Part shown: positions 16,782 through 28,183 of the stretch, piece after piece
How the letters are laid out: every line of letters starts with the position of its first letter
How positions within the stretch are numbered: position 1 is the first letter of the stretch
Assembly (NCBI RefSeq): GCF_016859285.1
Contig: NC_053415.1
Coordinates: forward strand, 17,803,001 to 17,867,000
Length of the DNA: 64,000 nt
Source: Xiphias gladius
Lineage: Eukaryota > Chordata > Actinopteri > Istiophoriformes > Xiphiidae
Reading direction: 5' to 3'
Translations under genes and position numbers: made by a program
The notes under the pieces: model-generated
Database searches by the model: none
Seen by the model: only the letters and a program-made list of their open reading frames with translations
Told to the model about the DNA's origin: nothing

Positions 16782-18400
16782 ACGAAAATTTGGTTACTGT
16801 CATTCACAGACCTGAACAGACATTACTCCTCCCCTATGAAATTCGTTGAGAGCTGAATTGGTAGAGACTTTAGAACTAGATTTGATACTGTGATCGCAGT
16901 GGGGGTGGAGGACGGTATTTGTTTGGGGTTTAGAAAATCACATATCAGTACAGTTGCAGTAGAAAAATTGTCTTGTTTCGTGTCTCTACTAAAGTGGATG
17001 TTCAGCTTCCAGGCTTTACCAGACGCATTCCACTTACTGTTAAATTGTCCACTTAAATTTACAATGTAGCCAAATGCACTAAAGCAGGGGTTTTCACACT
17101 GTGAGGGTCCCCTCCCCGGGAGGGTGTGGGGAGAGTTGAAGGGGACGCATTGAGGGAGAGGCGTGAGGCGAGAATGCCGCGGGATGTGAAAATCATACTT
17201 CTTCTCTGTGTGATAACCCAGTCAAATCTGAACACACAGACGTGACTGACAAATTTTAGATTCAGCACGACTTACACCTCCCAAGGATATCATTATCTCC
17301 GATGTCCATCAAGAATAAATGCCTGTAATCCTGCTTAGAAATCTAGGGTCACGCTTTCAGACTTTGAAAACCCCTTCACTAAAGTATTGGGAGCTTTGAA
17401 ACGTGGTACTGCTCCTACGGTAATTGAAATTGCAGCATATTCTACAAAGATGCTGTGCTCAGGTCACAAACACATGCACCATTAACAGCTGAAATGAATG
17501 GCAATCACACCCAATTCACACATAAGAAAAAGAGAAAAACAAGTGTCACATAATGCCTTTAAAATTTTTCTAGCACTTCACCAGCTCAGTGTCACGCAGC
17601 CCTTTGAGTTTTATGTCTTTAGGGTACGTAATTTCTCAAATGATTGTTGTCACGACCTTTAATGATAAATGTAATGGAGGGATTTTGATACTGAAACTGT
17701 GCAGCGAGGTACAGCCAACAGATGCTGAGAGAAATAACTGTAGTTCATCGTCTTAATAATACTCTCACTTTGTTTGCGCTTTGCAATATTACTGTCTCGC
17801 CTGTTCGAGGTCGTAGCTGTGTGACAGCTTTTTGTATCTATTTGATGTTTCAAACTGCGTTAGATACTGTACGGGGATGTTTGACATGTTCAATATGTTG
17901 TGATTTGGTACAACTTTTGAGCTTGAGTATGTTAGACCGCAGGTTTGGGATGAAGACTGAGAACAAAAAGAGTAAAACAATGTCAGTGTGAGAATTGAAT
18001 TTTTCTTCCAATTCAGTCGGTTCAAGACGCAACTATTTGCAGCTCAGTTACGTAGGTTACAGGCGACAGAGGATTTCTTTTCATAAATGTGATAATAAGG
18101 CCTTAAAAACGAATTTCTACCATTTGGATATGATCACGTCTCTCAGCGTAAAAAGGATTGACAACGCTGAAAACTGAAAATGCTTTGGGCGGCGTTACTT
18201 ACATGTGGCTCAAGTTGGTGAAAGGGCCTGTGAATAATAGCAAACCAAAGCAGTTTCCCGATGCTAACTGTGTCTGTTGTGGAACATTTATAAACTGTGC
18301 ATGTGTGTGTGCTGTTTTTGCATTCGCAGTCCAAGCTGTCCACAACAAAATCTACAGGATTATTGTTATTAATAAAGTGTTCAGATGAAAAAAGAAAAAG
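16782..18400 (+). other. Probable lancl3 3' UTR
   Basis: No gene was seen. An AATAAA at 18371-18376 is the best poly(A) signal candidate, giving a 3' UTR near 1.6 kb. Earlier signals were not obvious. Confidence 0.4.
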
Positions 18401-18960
18401 GAAAAAAGATGGATGTTTTATTTACGTCTCAAAAGCCTCGCACACACTACCTTCACAGCCTGACGCAATAACAAACATATCAAATTTGATTTACATGTGA
18501 ACATGATCTTTAAAACATGAATCAGAGCATCATTGACATTATAGATCCCACCTTGAGATAATTGTTATGATGATCACGTTTTGGAAGTTACACACTAATC
18601 CATCATCTTTCACTGCATTGCTGCATTTTCATTTTGGTTTCATTTGCAAATTTAACACGGCGGAGAAAGAAGAAAACATCTCACCTATTCAATCAATTCT
18701 CCCGTATACAGTGTATAGTCCTATCCCTCAGAATTTCATGGCTCGCAGGTCTAAAGAAAGAGGAAACAAGTAACAAAGAAGGGGAGAATAAAGATTGAGA
18801 TCAGATGTTCCATTAAGCTTGTTTTCCAGATGTATCTGGCCACTTCTACATTTGTCAGAGCTGACAGGTGTAAAGAGAGAGAAGTCATGAAAGTAAATGC
18901 AACATTTGTTGAGCTAACAGAGGCTGGAAATGTGACTTTGGTCTGCAAGTTGGTTTCTAA

Positions 18961-19642
18961 CAGTGGTGGAATGTAACTGAGGACATTTACTCAAGTACTG
19001 TACTTAAGCACAAATTTGTGGTTCTTGTACTTGTCTTTTCTTTTCATGCCACTTTATACTTTTACTCTACTACATCTATTTGACAGATTTAGTTCCTAGT
19101 CACTTTAGAAATTACATTTTTTTCATACAAAAGATATGAAGAGCTTATGAAATACAATGCTTAGTTATACATGAAACCACCCAACAGTATATACATGTAC
19201 AGCTGAAACAATAAGGCTGTAGTGACAGAAAGTTCAACTACTTTGATAATCCTTTTTAATTTTTCATGTATAAATGCCAAATATTTCATCCTTCCTGCTT
19301 TGCAAATATGAACATTTGCTGTTTTTCCTTTTAATTATTTTAACAAATTTATTTTGTCTTTAATCATTTTGGACTTCCTGTTGCACAAAACAAGCAATGT
19401 GAACTTTAAACTCTGGGTCTGATGATTGATGAATCTAGTAAATAATCAGCGGATTTAAACAGTCACAAGGGTCATTTGTATGCATTAAGAACTTTCACTT
19501 TTAATACTTGAATTACATTTTCCTGATTATAATGACATACTTTTACTTTATAGCCAGACTTTTACTTGTAACAGAGTATTTCTACAGTGTGGTATTAGTA
19601 AGCTTATTTTAGTACTGATCTGAATATTTCCTCCACCTTTGG
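18961..19642. mobile_element. MITE-like element, family C, well bounded
   Basis: It opens 'cagtggtggaatgtaactga', passes through 'actcaagtactgtacttaag', and closes with 'gaatatttcctccacctt', the inverse of a 'aaggtggaggaaatattc' end. The interior includes a family D-like stretch (about 19200-19450), suggesting nesting. Confidence 0.6.
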
Positions 19643-20600
19643 GTTTTAGCCAGTTAAAGTAAAATGAAAGTGAGGATGAACAGGAACAAACAACATCATT
19701 GCATCTGTTTGTTACTTTTTCATTTTTGCTTGAGTTTTTCCATTATTGGAGCATGTGCTATAGAACCAAGACATCCTTTGCACAATTATTATAATATTTG
19801 AAATATTGAAGTATTTAGTATCACATATTAAATAAATACATAAAATGGGATAAGAAATAAGAAACTGCAAAAGGCATAGGTGTTTTTACTTAAATCAGTT
19901 TGAATAACTACTGAACAGGAATGATCTGTACACATCTCTAAATTTAATTTACAAATGCAGTGACGAGTAATTCAAAAGATGGGAGAGATGTGTAATACTG
20001 GTCTGCTCAAACCTCATTTCTCAGTGTTTCCCTAAAATGGTTAAAGGTTACTAATAGCGTTTAATATGTAGCAGCAGGTCATGTGTATAAAGGCCCAAAA
20101 GGCCAGGCAGCAGGGCCTTTACGGGGATTTTGAGCAAACCAGAGCTCAGTATCCGTATGACACTAGCCAGAATTCATAGATGTGGCTCTTTTGGATCTCA
20201 ATCTTCCCTTTTATTCTGTCCTATCATTTAAGAAAATGAAAGTGGAGAGATGAGTGAATGGAAAACACAAGACATCTGAATCTCCGTGTCACAACCTTCG
20301 CTGAACTGCTGCCAGGGCCACTGTGGAAGTGCTATTTTCAGTCTAGTGTTTTTATCCTGTTTCATGCTTTGTTTGTGTTAATCGCTTTGTTTTGTTTCAT
20401 TGTATCCGCACCCTCAGGTCCCACGTTGGACTTGATCTTTTTGTTTGTTTTTTTGTTTGTTCTCTGAACACTGGGACAACTGTGTAATGGGTGGGACTTA
20501 AACCCAGTCACGCCAAGTCAGAGGACCTGAAATTGACCAAATCCAATTTATTAAAAAGAAGTGAATAACTTTAATGGTACAATATCATTCTTTGCTTCCA
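19643..20600. other. lancl3-xk intergenic, no gene seen
   Basis: AT-rich with T-rich runs (for example 20430-20460). No exon, RNA gene or clearly bounded repeat was recognised. Confidence 0.5.
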
Positions 20601-20805
20601 ACTGAATTGCGTGATTTGTTTGACTAAAATAGTGCTGCAGTTTTGTTTTTTGTCATGCGTGTTGTCCTGTTTGCGCAGTCACAAAAACTGCGCCCCTCTA
20701 CGCACTGGACAGCGCAGCGCGTCTTGCGCCCCCCGCAGTCTCTCCCGGGGACAACACTTGGCTGTGAAAACATCCCGCCTCTCTCCAATCGCGGTTGATC
20801 TGCTT

Positions 20806-20835
20806 CTGCTGCTGCTGCTGCTGCTGCGGCGGCGG
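20806..20835. repeat. (CTG)7(CGG)3 trinucleotide run
   Basis: Seven CTG units (20806-20826) followed directly by three CGG units (20827-20835), about 70 bases upstream of the uORF and within the probable xk leader. Confidence 0.9.
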
Positions 20836-20903
20836 CGTGCCCCCGACACAACGCCGCCCCCTTCCAGCGGGCGACTGAGCAGACTGAGCCCGGTGGTAAC
20901 GTT

Positions 20904-20960
20904 ATGGATGAACGGACCCCGATCGAAGCAGCGCGCCGCTTGCCCCAAATGGCGGAGTGA
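20904..20960 (+). CDS. Upstream ORF of xk, 18 codons
   Basis: ATG at 20904, TGA at 20958-20960; encodes MDERTPIEAARRLPQMAE. It is in the same frame as xk and ends six bases before the xk ATG at 20967. Whether it is transcribed or translated is unknown; it is listed because its position would affect initiation at xk. No known domain. Confidence 0.3.
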   Translation: MDERTPIEAARRLPQMAE

Positions 20961-20966
20961 GTGAGG

Positions 20967-21211
20967 ATGCGACTCCCCAGTTCCATCTTTGTGTCGGTGT
21001 CTCTGTTCACGGCCGAGACCACGGCAGCGCTCTACCTCAGCTCCACGTACCGCTCCGCCGGAGACCAAATCTGGCAGGGGCTCACGCTCCTCTTCACGCT
21101 CGTGCCGTCCGTGCTCGTGCAGCTGACCCTCACCTTCATCCACCGGGACCTCAGCAGGGACAGACCGCTCGTTCTGCTGCTGCACATCCTGCAGCTCGGA
21201 CCCATCGTCAG
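20967..21211 (+). CDS. xk: xk coding exon 1
   Basis: 245 nt, 81 codons plus AG of the next Arg; donor AG|GTCAGT. Encodes the first membrane segments and [21 protein letters not shown]. Confidence 0.95.
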
Positions 21212-24200
21212 GTCAGTGGTGACTTGTTTATTTCTGCGCGTCGCGCGTGCGGGAGCCCCGGGATGCCGCTGTGCTCCTAATCTCCTCCCTGCCGGGCCAC
21301 CGAACGCCTGTTCGTGCCCACAGGTGTCGAGTCCACGGATGATTTCTCCCGTTGAAAACATGTCCGGCGAGTCTGCACATAAGCTGCTTACGGATGGTTT
21401 GATGAACGCGTTGCGCACATGCTGTTGTTTTCATTCTCTCCGGCCTTTTGTCTCTGACTGGCTGCACACACGCTGGTGCAGTGAATGTACGTCTGCTGTG
21501 CCATTTAGTACGGAAATAGAAGGCCGATCAATACACCCCACTGCCCATCGATATGTTCCATGTACCCCCGCACAGCTGCCAGTCGTCTCGGGCCACCACT
21601 GTCAGTGCGCTTTCAGAAAGATCTCCTCCCTCTCACAGTTTGTTCATCCTCAGGCCAAGCTGTGTCTGGTTTACTCGTGACTGCTCTGTCTGAAAGGACG
21701 TTAAGCCACCCACCATGAAGCCCAGCTGGGGCACACGAAGAGGCCGACGCACACATATGCTGAGGCTGTTGCACACTGACGGAGGAACCTTTAAACATCT
21801 GTACACAAGAGCTTTAAACCGTAATAGGCCTGGTCTTTCCCTGTGTGAGCCCTGCCCTGGTCTGGCCGGACCATCTGCCTCAGCTACGGGAATCTGAGCC
21901 TAATCCTGCATCTAGAAAAACCTCCCTATAGTCCAAAGAGATGCTATGCTGTTATCAAATATGCACACGGCAGGAGAACCGACTGTAGTGGTGACATGAG
22001 AACCAATTCATCCCCTGGAAAAAGGGAAGCTAGAGCTGGAATTGTTATTTATCAAGAAAAAAAAAAGACAAACATTTGATGATTTTGGCTTCTCCAATGT
22101 GAGAATTTGCTGCTTTGCTCGTCCTACATTATAGTCAACTGAATCTCTTTAGGTTTTGGCTTGTTATTTGGACAAAGAAGCTATTTGAAGACATCAACTT
22201 GGCATTTCCCTAAATAATTCATAGATTAATTGAAAACAATTGTTTGCTGCAGGCCTAATGGAAACACACAGAAATTAGAGCTGAAATAACGAGTCCATAC
22301 ATTGACACACAACTTTAATGATAATCCATTAATGTTATTTTTTGGTATTTAAATTTCATTTTACAGAATAGTTTGCCACAGGGCAGGAAGTTGATTTTTA
22401 CATTATTAAAGATTATTCAAAGATATTGAGTGGAAAATAGAAAGTTAACAAATAAACCGAGGAGCAGTTTATACCAGTGCTTCTATCCAGTCTTTGAAGT
22501 CTGGAGCTTTAACTGTTTTTAAAGTTATTTTTTATGCCAAAAAGAAAGGCAAACCTTCACTGTTTCCAGCCTGTCAATGTGAATATTTGCTGCTTTTCTT
22601 AATCGTCTTCATCAGTAAAACTGTTTGTCGCACGAAACAATCAATTTTATGACCTTTTATTGACCAATACAACAGTTTGTTGTATTGACAACTGATTAAT
22701 CATCTCAGTTTGTACTTAAGTCAAATGCCAGTTGTTCTCTGGTTCCAACACCTCAAATCAAATGTGCAAAGTGTGCTGCTTCTCTCTTTTTTATATCATT
22801 GTAGATTCAGTGTCTTTGGGGTTTGGACCAAGAAAAAAAAAAAAAACTAATGTGGAGACATGGAGTCATGTTGGGCTTTAACTAATTGTGATGACAGTAG
22901 CCCAAATGATTCACTGATTAATCGAGAAGACAATCGTTGAGAAATCTTGATAATAAGAATAGCTGCAGCTGCAGCTCTACATATATATCAGTAGTTTCTG
23001 TCTTTGGTCGACCAGTTGAACAGACGTCTATCACAGCACGTTGATTCCCCAGCAGCTGCCTCTGTGGATCCCACGCTGCCTGTCTTGTGTCCCCCGCCCC
23101 CCTCGAGTGTGCTTTTGAATGATTATGTTCAGACTTCTGCGTCTTTCCTCAGTGAAGAGCAGATCTAAGAATAGCACACGTCGCTGCCAGCCCCATATCT
23201 CTGATAACACAAGCGGAGAGGGCCTCTACCGCCGGCAGCACAGCAGCACTTCCTCCTCTCAGTCTTGTCCACCCAAAACAACACCTCTCATTTCGTAAAC
23301 AGAGTCCTTTTTTTTTTTTTTTTGGCCATTTGGGGGCAGCAGAAACAAGTTTTAATCACAACACTTAAGTCTCACCTTGTAAGGTGATACTGTTTACACA
23401 TCCAACAGACATGCAGCAACATTATTATTCGTTTGAAATCGTGTTTCTGCTCAACTGAATGGAAGTCTCTCACTCTCTTATAGCTCTGGTTTTAGTCTTT
23501 ACCAGCTACTGGGGGAAACATCTGGCTCTTTAGCCGCTAAATGCTCCACGGAATTCACCAGCCAACTATGCCGTTAACTGTGTCTGTCTGCTGTTTGGTG
23601 CTGAGGAGGTGGTGTACAGGCAATTTTTAGATCTTTTTCACTGAAAACAGTTTCCTGCTGCGGCTCAAATCTACGCAATGAGAGCCGTGAGACTGAGCCA
23701 GGACGGTAACGTTGCAGGCTGGAAACCCAACCCTTGTCACTAGCCGCTTTCAGTTAAGATTGCTTTGTAAAAATATGTCTGTTTTGCAAACTGCACTTGC
23801 TCCTTCACCTAAAGACACACAAACGCATCCACTGAAAACATGCTGAACTCTGCGGAGACGGAGCGTTGGACCTGTATTGATCACTATGCTTGAATGAGAT
23901 TTTGATATTTTGTTCAACATCTCAAAACCAGCTCAAAGACTCAACTTTCGCAGTTTTATTTATTCATATTTCCCAATAAAGTCAGTCAAGTCCGATGTAG
24001 TTCAGACTGATAAACAGTCTGTCCTTCATTAGCCACAATCCACAGAAAATTTTTAATTCTAAATTTTTTCGCCTTGACCTCTGGGAAAATGCGACGGACA
24101 TTATTTTTCGTGTTTTCTGACAAAATCATGAATTGATTTATCAAAATAATGGATCGATTAACTACTGATGAAAATAATTGTCAGTTTCAGCTCTGAATAG

Positions 24201-25513
24201 CTTCAGTTTTCTGTAAAGTAAAGCCAGCACAGTAGAAGGCAGAAGAGAGACTAGAAGTAAACAAATAGATAAAAACTCAGCCCTGCCCAGTAAGCCACCC
24301 TTGACTGTTCCAGAAAAGCCATTAAGGGGGACCAAATTTTCATAAAATCATCTAACTTATCCTTTAAGCCAAACCTGATTATTTCTAGGGTACATGTCAA
24401 TCATTTGGCTAAAGTTGCACTGAAGGTGTTTCATATGCTTTAGGGTGCCGAAGCCTAATATGATCTTCATCTGACCTTTAGAAGTATTTTTTTACACAAC
24501 ACAAGGTCTGTGGATTTCGTGCCCCATCACTTCCGTTCGAATTGACTCAGGAAGGGGTCTATTAATGGCCGGTATGAACAGGAGGAAGGGTTGCACTGAG
24601 GATTAGGCCTCTCAGTGTTTAGAAGGGCATGCGAGTACTGTATTGACACAGACTCGAGAAAATATGAATTGACCCTTTAAGTAATAAACTGTCTTTTGGG
24701 CACCTTCAGTGTAGTGAATGCCTCTGATGTGCCCCCCCAAAAAAAATCATCAGTACAGCATGGAATCTGGTTGCACTGTTATTATATAAAAAAAAAAAAA
24801 ATTGTGAAAATTCCTCCGAATAGTTGACAAACCTGCAGTAGTTGATGAACAGGAAATTGAAATAAGCAAAATAACATGTATTACATTGTGCTGACACATC
24901 AGGGATATGCTGTTAAATTTCCTTTTTGAATAGTAGATTAAGGGATTAGTCATTTGATACTGGATCAATCATTTAAGCAGGTTATCAAACAACATAGGGT
25001 AGACATCCATGTCTCCCTCAGGATGAACATTTCAGTTTCCCACCAGCCTCAGCTGTAGTTTGGGTTTAGTTAAAAATGAGCAAATGTTGCATGTTGTGGC
25101 TGATGTTAGGCTCAGTGAAGCCGGGGGCCCGCATCAGGAAGTGAGCTGAACTTTAGTCTGACTCTGTTATCTCTGGGGTATCCGGTCCAGCTCGGAGCGT
25201 GTTCATGTGACAGAGGCGGAGTTGTTAACCTGACGTGACACCATCAGAACCATGAATCAAGTGATTGGTGTGAAATGGTGACACCTCCTGGTAAATGCGG
25301 TTACAGTGACAGCGGAAAGTGATGTCTTCACCGAGTGAGATAATTGGTCAGTGTCAGTGCTGTTGACAGGTTTTAATCTGATGCTTTGAACTTTACCTGC
25401 CCCAGAACAGGTTATTCATGCAGCATAGGTTACCATGGTGATCTACCCCAGTTACTCAATTAAGCCCAGAGATAGCTGGATAACACACTCATCTCGCTTC
25501 ATGGTACAGGCCC

Positions 25514-25573
<60 letters not shown>

Positions 25574-28183
25574 ACACCAGCAAGATCTTCCTCCGATTTG
25601 GTGAAGCTAACGTGAATCCTAATAAATGAAATTCATTGAAAATTAATTGATAATGAAACAGTATCTGCAGCCCTTCATTTAGTTCCCCTGAACGACACAA
25701 CAGGAGAGTCTGCGTCTCCTAATGATCTCTGTTCCCCTGCTGTTGCTGTGCTGCAGGTGTCTGGAGGCATTTTGTATCTATGGCAGTGTGGGCCAAGTGG
25801 AGGAGCCTTATGTCAGCATCACCAGGAAGAAGCAGATGCCCCGCGGGGGTCAGTCTGAGGAGGTGGAGCGGCAGGTGGGGCAGGCGGAGGGGAAACTGTT
25901 TACGCACCGGGCAGCCTTTGCCCGCACCTCTGTCATTCAGGCCTTCCTGGGATCGGCCCCCCAGCTCACCCTGCAGCTCTACATCTGCGTCCTGCAGCAG
26001 GGGGTGTCCATCGGCAGAGGTGAGGGGGTGAGGGGGGGGCATGTACTTTAAGTGTGTGTGAGACTCTGGACTCTCTGATTTCATGGTCACGTGTACCTTC
26101 AATTCAACAAGCTCCACTGAGAGTGTATTCTGTCACCAGTCCACAGCTCCACTGAGATGTGGGCTGATCAGCTAAGAGCCATATTGGAAAAAAGAAGATG
26201 GTGTTTTCATGAGTCAAAGTGGGGTTATGTAACTCTCGATATATAGGATGGATCATGAAGAGTCTCTCTGCCAATTGGTGCAGATCTTGAGTCAGCCTCT
26301 CCAACTCTGTGTGTGTCTCTGTGTGTGTGTGTGTGGGGGGGGGGTCAGTATCTCTATTCCTGAGAGAGATTTCGTAAAAGGTCCACACAATCAAACTAGG
26401 ACATCTGGTCTTTGAATAAGGACAAAATAAGAGGTTATAATTACAGTAAATAGGTGTTATTTTCTCTGCTGCCGGGAGTCTAACACTTTCATTTCATGAT
26501 TATCGATTTAATGGCCGGTATGTGATGATCAAGAGCTTCAGGGCCGTAAAGGGTGGGTTTACAATTTTTCAAGGCTGTCGTAAAACATCAGCCAGGTGCT
26601 CATATGTACATTAAAGCATTTCTTGCTTGCTGTAATCACTCCTACTGTCTGTTCATCTGTGAACACACTGAGCGTGTTTTATTCACAGTAACATAACTTT
26701 ATGTATCATATAGAGACAAGCTGAGAAAACCAGTTTAAATTGCTGATCTGAGAAATACTAATATTTTCAGTGATTTGCAGGCATACAGACTTAGTGAAAA
26801 AGGCACAAAAACACCTTAACACAAAATCACTTTACGTGTAAATGCTGTATTATAGATTTATTTTTTACATTTTACTGTTGTATTTGTATGTAAAAATGGT
26901 GAAACTATATTTTTTAAAACCTAAAACTGTTTTGTAGTAATATGTGAAGTAGTTATGACTAAAGATTTGTTTTTTTATAGGCATGGGACATATTTCATGT
27001 GTATTGGCTTCCTGGCAGCTTTATACGCTGATAAATTGACTAAATGAGAAGTCAGACTTGTAACCGAGTTTGTGCTGATAAAAGGAGGACAGGCATGTGG
27101 GTAAGGACGGTTGCTAAAGGTGCTAAACAAAGACAAAAAATGATTGCATAAAAAGAAAATGAGCTAAAATCAACCTGGAATCCTGAGGACAGACTTGATC
27201 CCTTACATGATGGCGTCCCCATGTTTCTCTGTTTTTCCATGTCAGGCACACTGATGGTGATCTCCCTCCTGTCCATTGTGTATGGAGCACTGCGCTGCAA
27301 TATCCTGGCCATCAAGATTAAATATGACGACTATGAAGTGGACGTCCGGCCCATGGCTTATCTGTGCATATTCCTGTGGAGGAGCTTTGAGATTGCCACC
27401 CGTGTGGTGGTCCTGGTTCTGTTCAGCTCCGTGCTGCAGCTCTGGGTCCTGCCTGTGGTTCTGCTGAACTTCCTAGTTTTCTTCCTCTACCCCTGGATCC
27501 TGTTCTGGCAGAGCCACTCCCCGTTCCCTGAGAATATAGAAAAAACTCTGACTAGGGTGGGAACCACCATTGTGCTTTGCATGCTCACCTTCCTCTACGC
27601 CGGCATCAACATGTTCTGCTGGTCGGCCGTGCAGGTCAAACTCAATGACCCGGACCTGATCAATAAGTCCCAGAACTGGTATCGCATGGCCGTGTACTAC
27701 ATGTTGCGTTTTGTGGAGAATGCCTCGCTGCTTCTGCTGTGGTACATCTATAAAACTGACTTCTACGACTTCATCTGCGCGCCGCTGCTGGTGCTGGAGC
27801 TGCTGGTAGCCTACGCCATCGCCATCTTCTTCATGCTGGTCTTCTACCAGTTCTGTCATCCCTGTCGGAGGCTTTTCTCCTCCAGCATGTCCCAGGGCCT
27901 TTGGGATTGCTCCTCTCTTCTCTGTCTGATGTGCAACTCTGCGTCGCCGCAGAACAGGCCGATAGGAAAGGCCATCCTGGAGCCACCGAGCCCCTCCACA
28001 CACAAGGAGGTAGCTAATGACACAGCCCATGACACAGCCAGTGACACCACAGACGACATTGTTAACGACACGACGTACGACATGCTCAACGACACAATGT
28101 ATGACATTCCTAATGAAATGGGCAATAATATAGGAGGTGGAATCAATGGCGACATTGGCCACAGTGTGTCCTGCAATGCTTAA
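20967..28183 (+). CDS. xk: XK membrane protein (Kell-complex subunit XK orthologue), whole coding span, 3 exons
   Basis: XK is a multi-pass plasma membrane protein; mammalian XK pairs with the Kell protease and with VPS13A and is linked to phospholipid scrambling. Exons 20967-21211, 25757-26019 and 27246-28183 join to 481 residues (human 444). The start [20 protein letters not shown] parallels the human N-terminus; a GTG two codons earlier is not the start. Conserved blocks are [107 protein letters not shown] and NMFCWSAVQ. The Kell-bonding cysteine is conserved: C347 falls at exactly residue 347. The C-terminal tail differs from human and holds eight acidic tetrads (428-459). Confidence 0.96.
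21212..25756 (+). other. xk intron 1
   Basis: 4.5 kb. Family D repeats at about 22030-22280, 22290-22440, 22500-22720, 22780-22985 and 24020-24200; a (GT)n run at 25516-25572 lies about 185 bases before the exon 2 acceptor. Between about 23000 and 23300 is a GC-richer non-repeat stretch without coding signal. Confidence 0.6.
25516..25572. repeat. (GT)n microsatellite
   Basis: Uninterrupted GT dinucleotides, about 28 units, in xk intron 1. Confidence 0.97.
25757..26019 (+). CDS. xk: xk coding exon 2
   Basis: 263 nt after GTGCTGCAG. Begins (R)[10 protein letters not shown], contains [14 protein letters not shown] and [17 protein letters not shown], and ends GCAGAG|GTGAGG, phase 1. Confidence 0.95.
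26020..27245 (+). other. xk intron 2
   Basis: 1.2 kb, AT-rich, with a short mixed GT run ending in a G-run (about 26311-26344). No gene or clear mobile element. Confidence 0.6.
27246..28183 (+). CDS. xk: xk coding exon 3
   Basis: 938 nt after CATGTCAG, ending TAA. Contains most membrane segments, C347 (codon at 27776-27778) and the cytoplasmic tail with its 12-bp tandem repeat. Confidence 0.96.
28019..28114 (+). repeat. 12-bp tandem repeat inside xk coding sequence (8 units)
   Basis: Eight codon-phased 12-bp units, each starting GAC, encode the tetrads [28 protein letters not shown] and DIPN (residues 428-459). A weaker ninth unit (EMGN) follows. Confidence 0.9.

Larger units (their letters stand above)
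20690..20966 (+). promoter_or_regulatory. xk CpG-rich promoter and 5' leader
   Basis: CpG density rises sharply from about 20690 and continues through exon 1. A CCAAT box lies at 20785-20789. A (CTG)7(CGG)3 run occupies 20806-20835. A short upstream ORF (20904-20960) precedes the xk ATG by six bases. Confidence 0.55.

Noticed and set aside
20611-20964. 117-codon plus-strand frame before xk
   Set aside because: CpG-rich leader sequence with a Leu/Arg run from the trinucleotide repeat; overlaps the xk start region and has no homology.
20961-20966. GTG two codons upstream as the xk start
   Set aside because: The ATG at 20967 gives the conserved N-terminus; a non-ATG start has no support.
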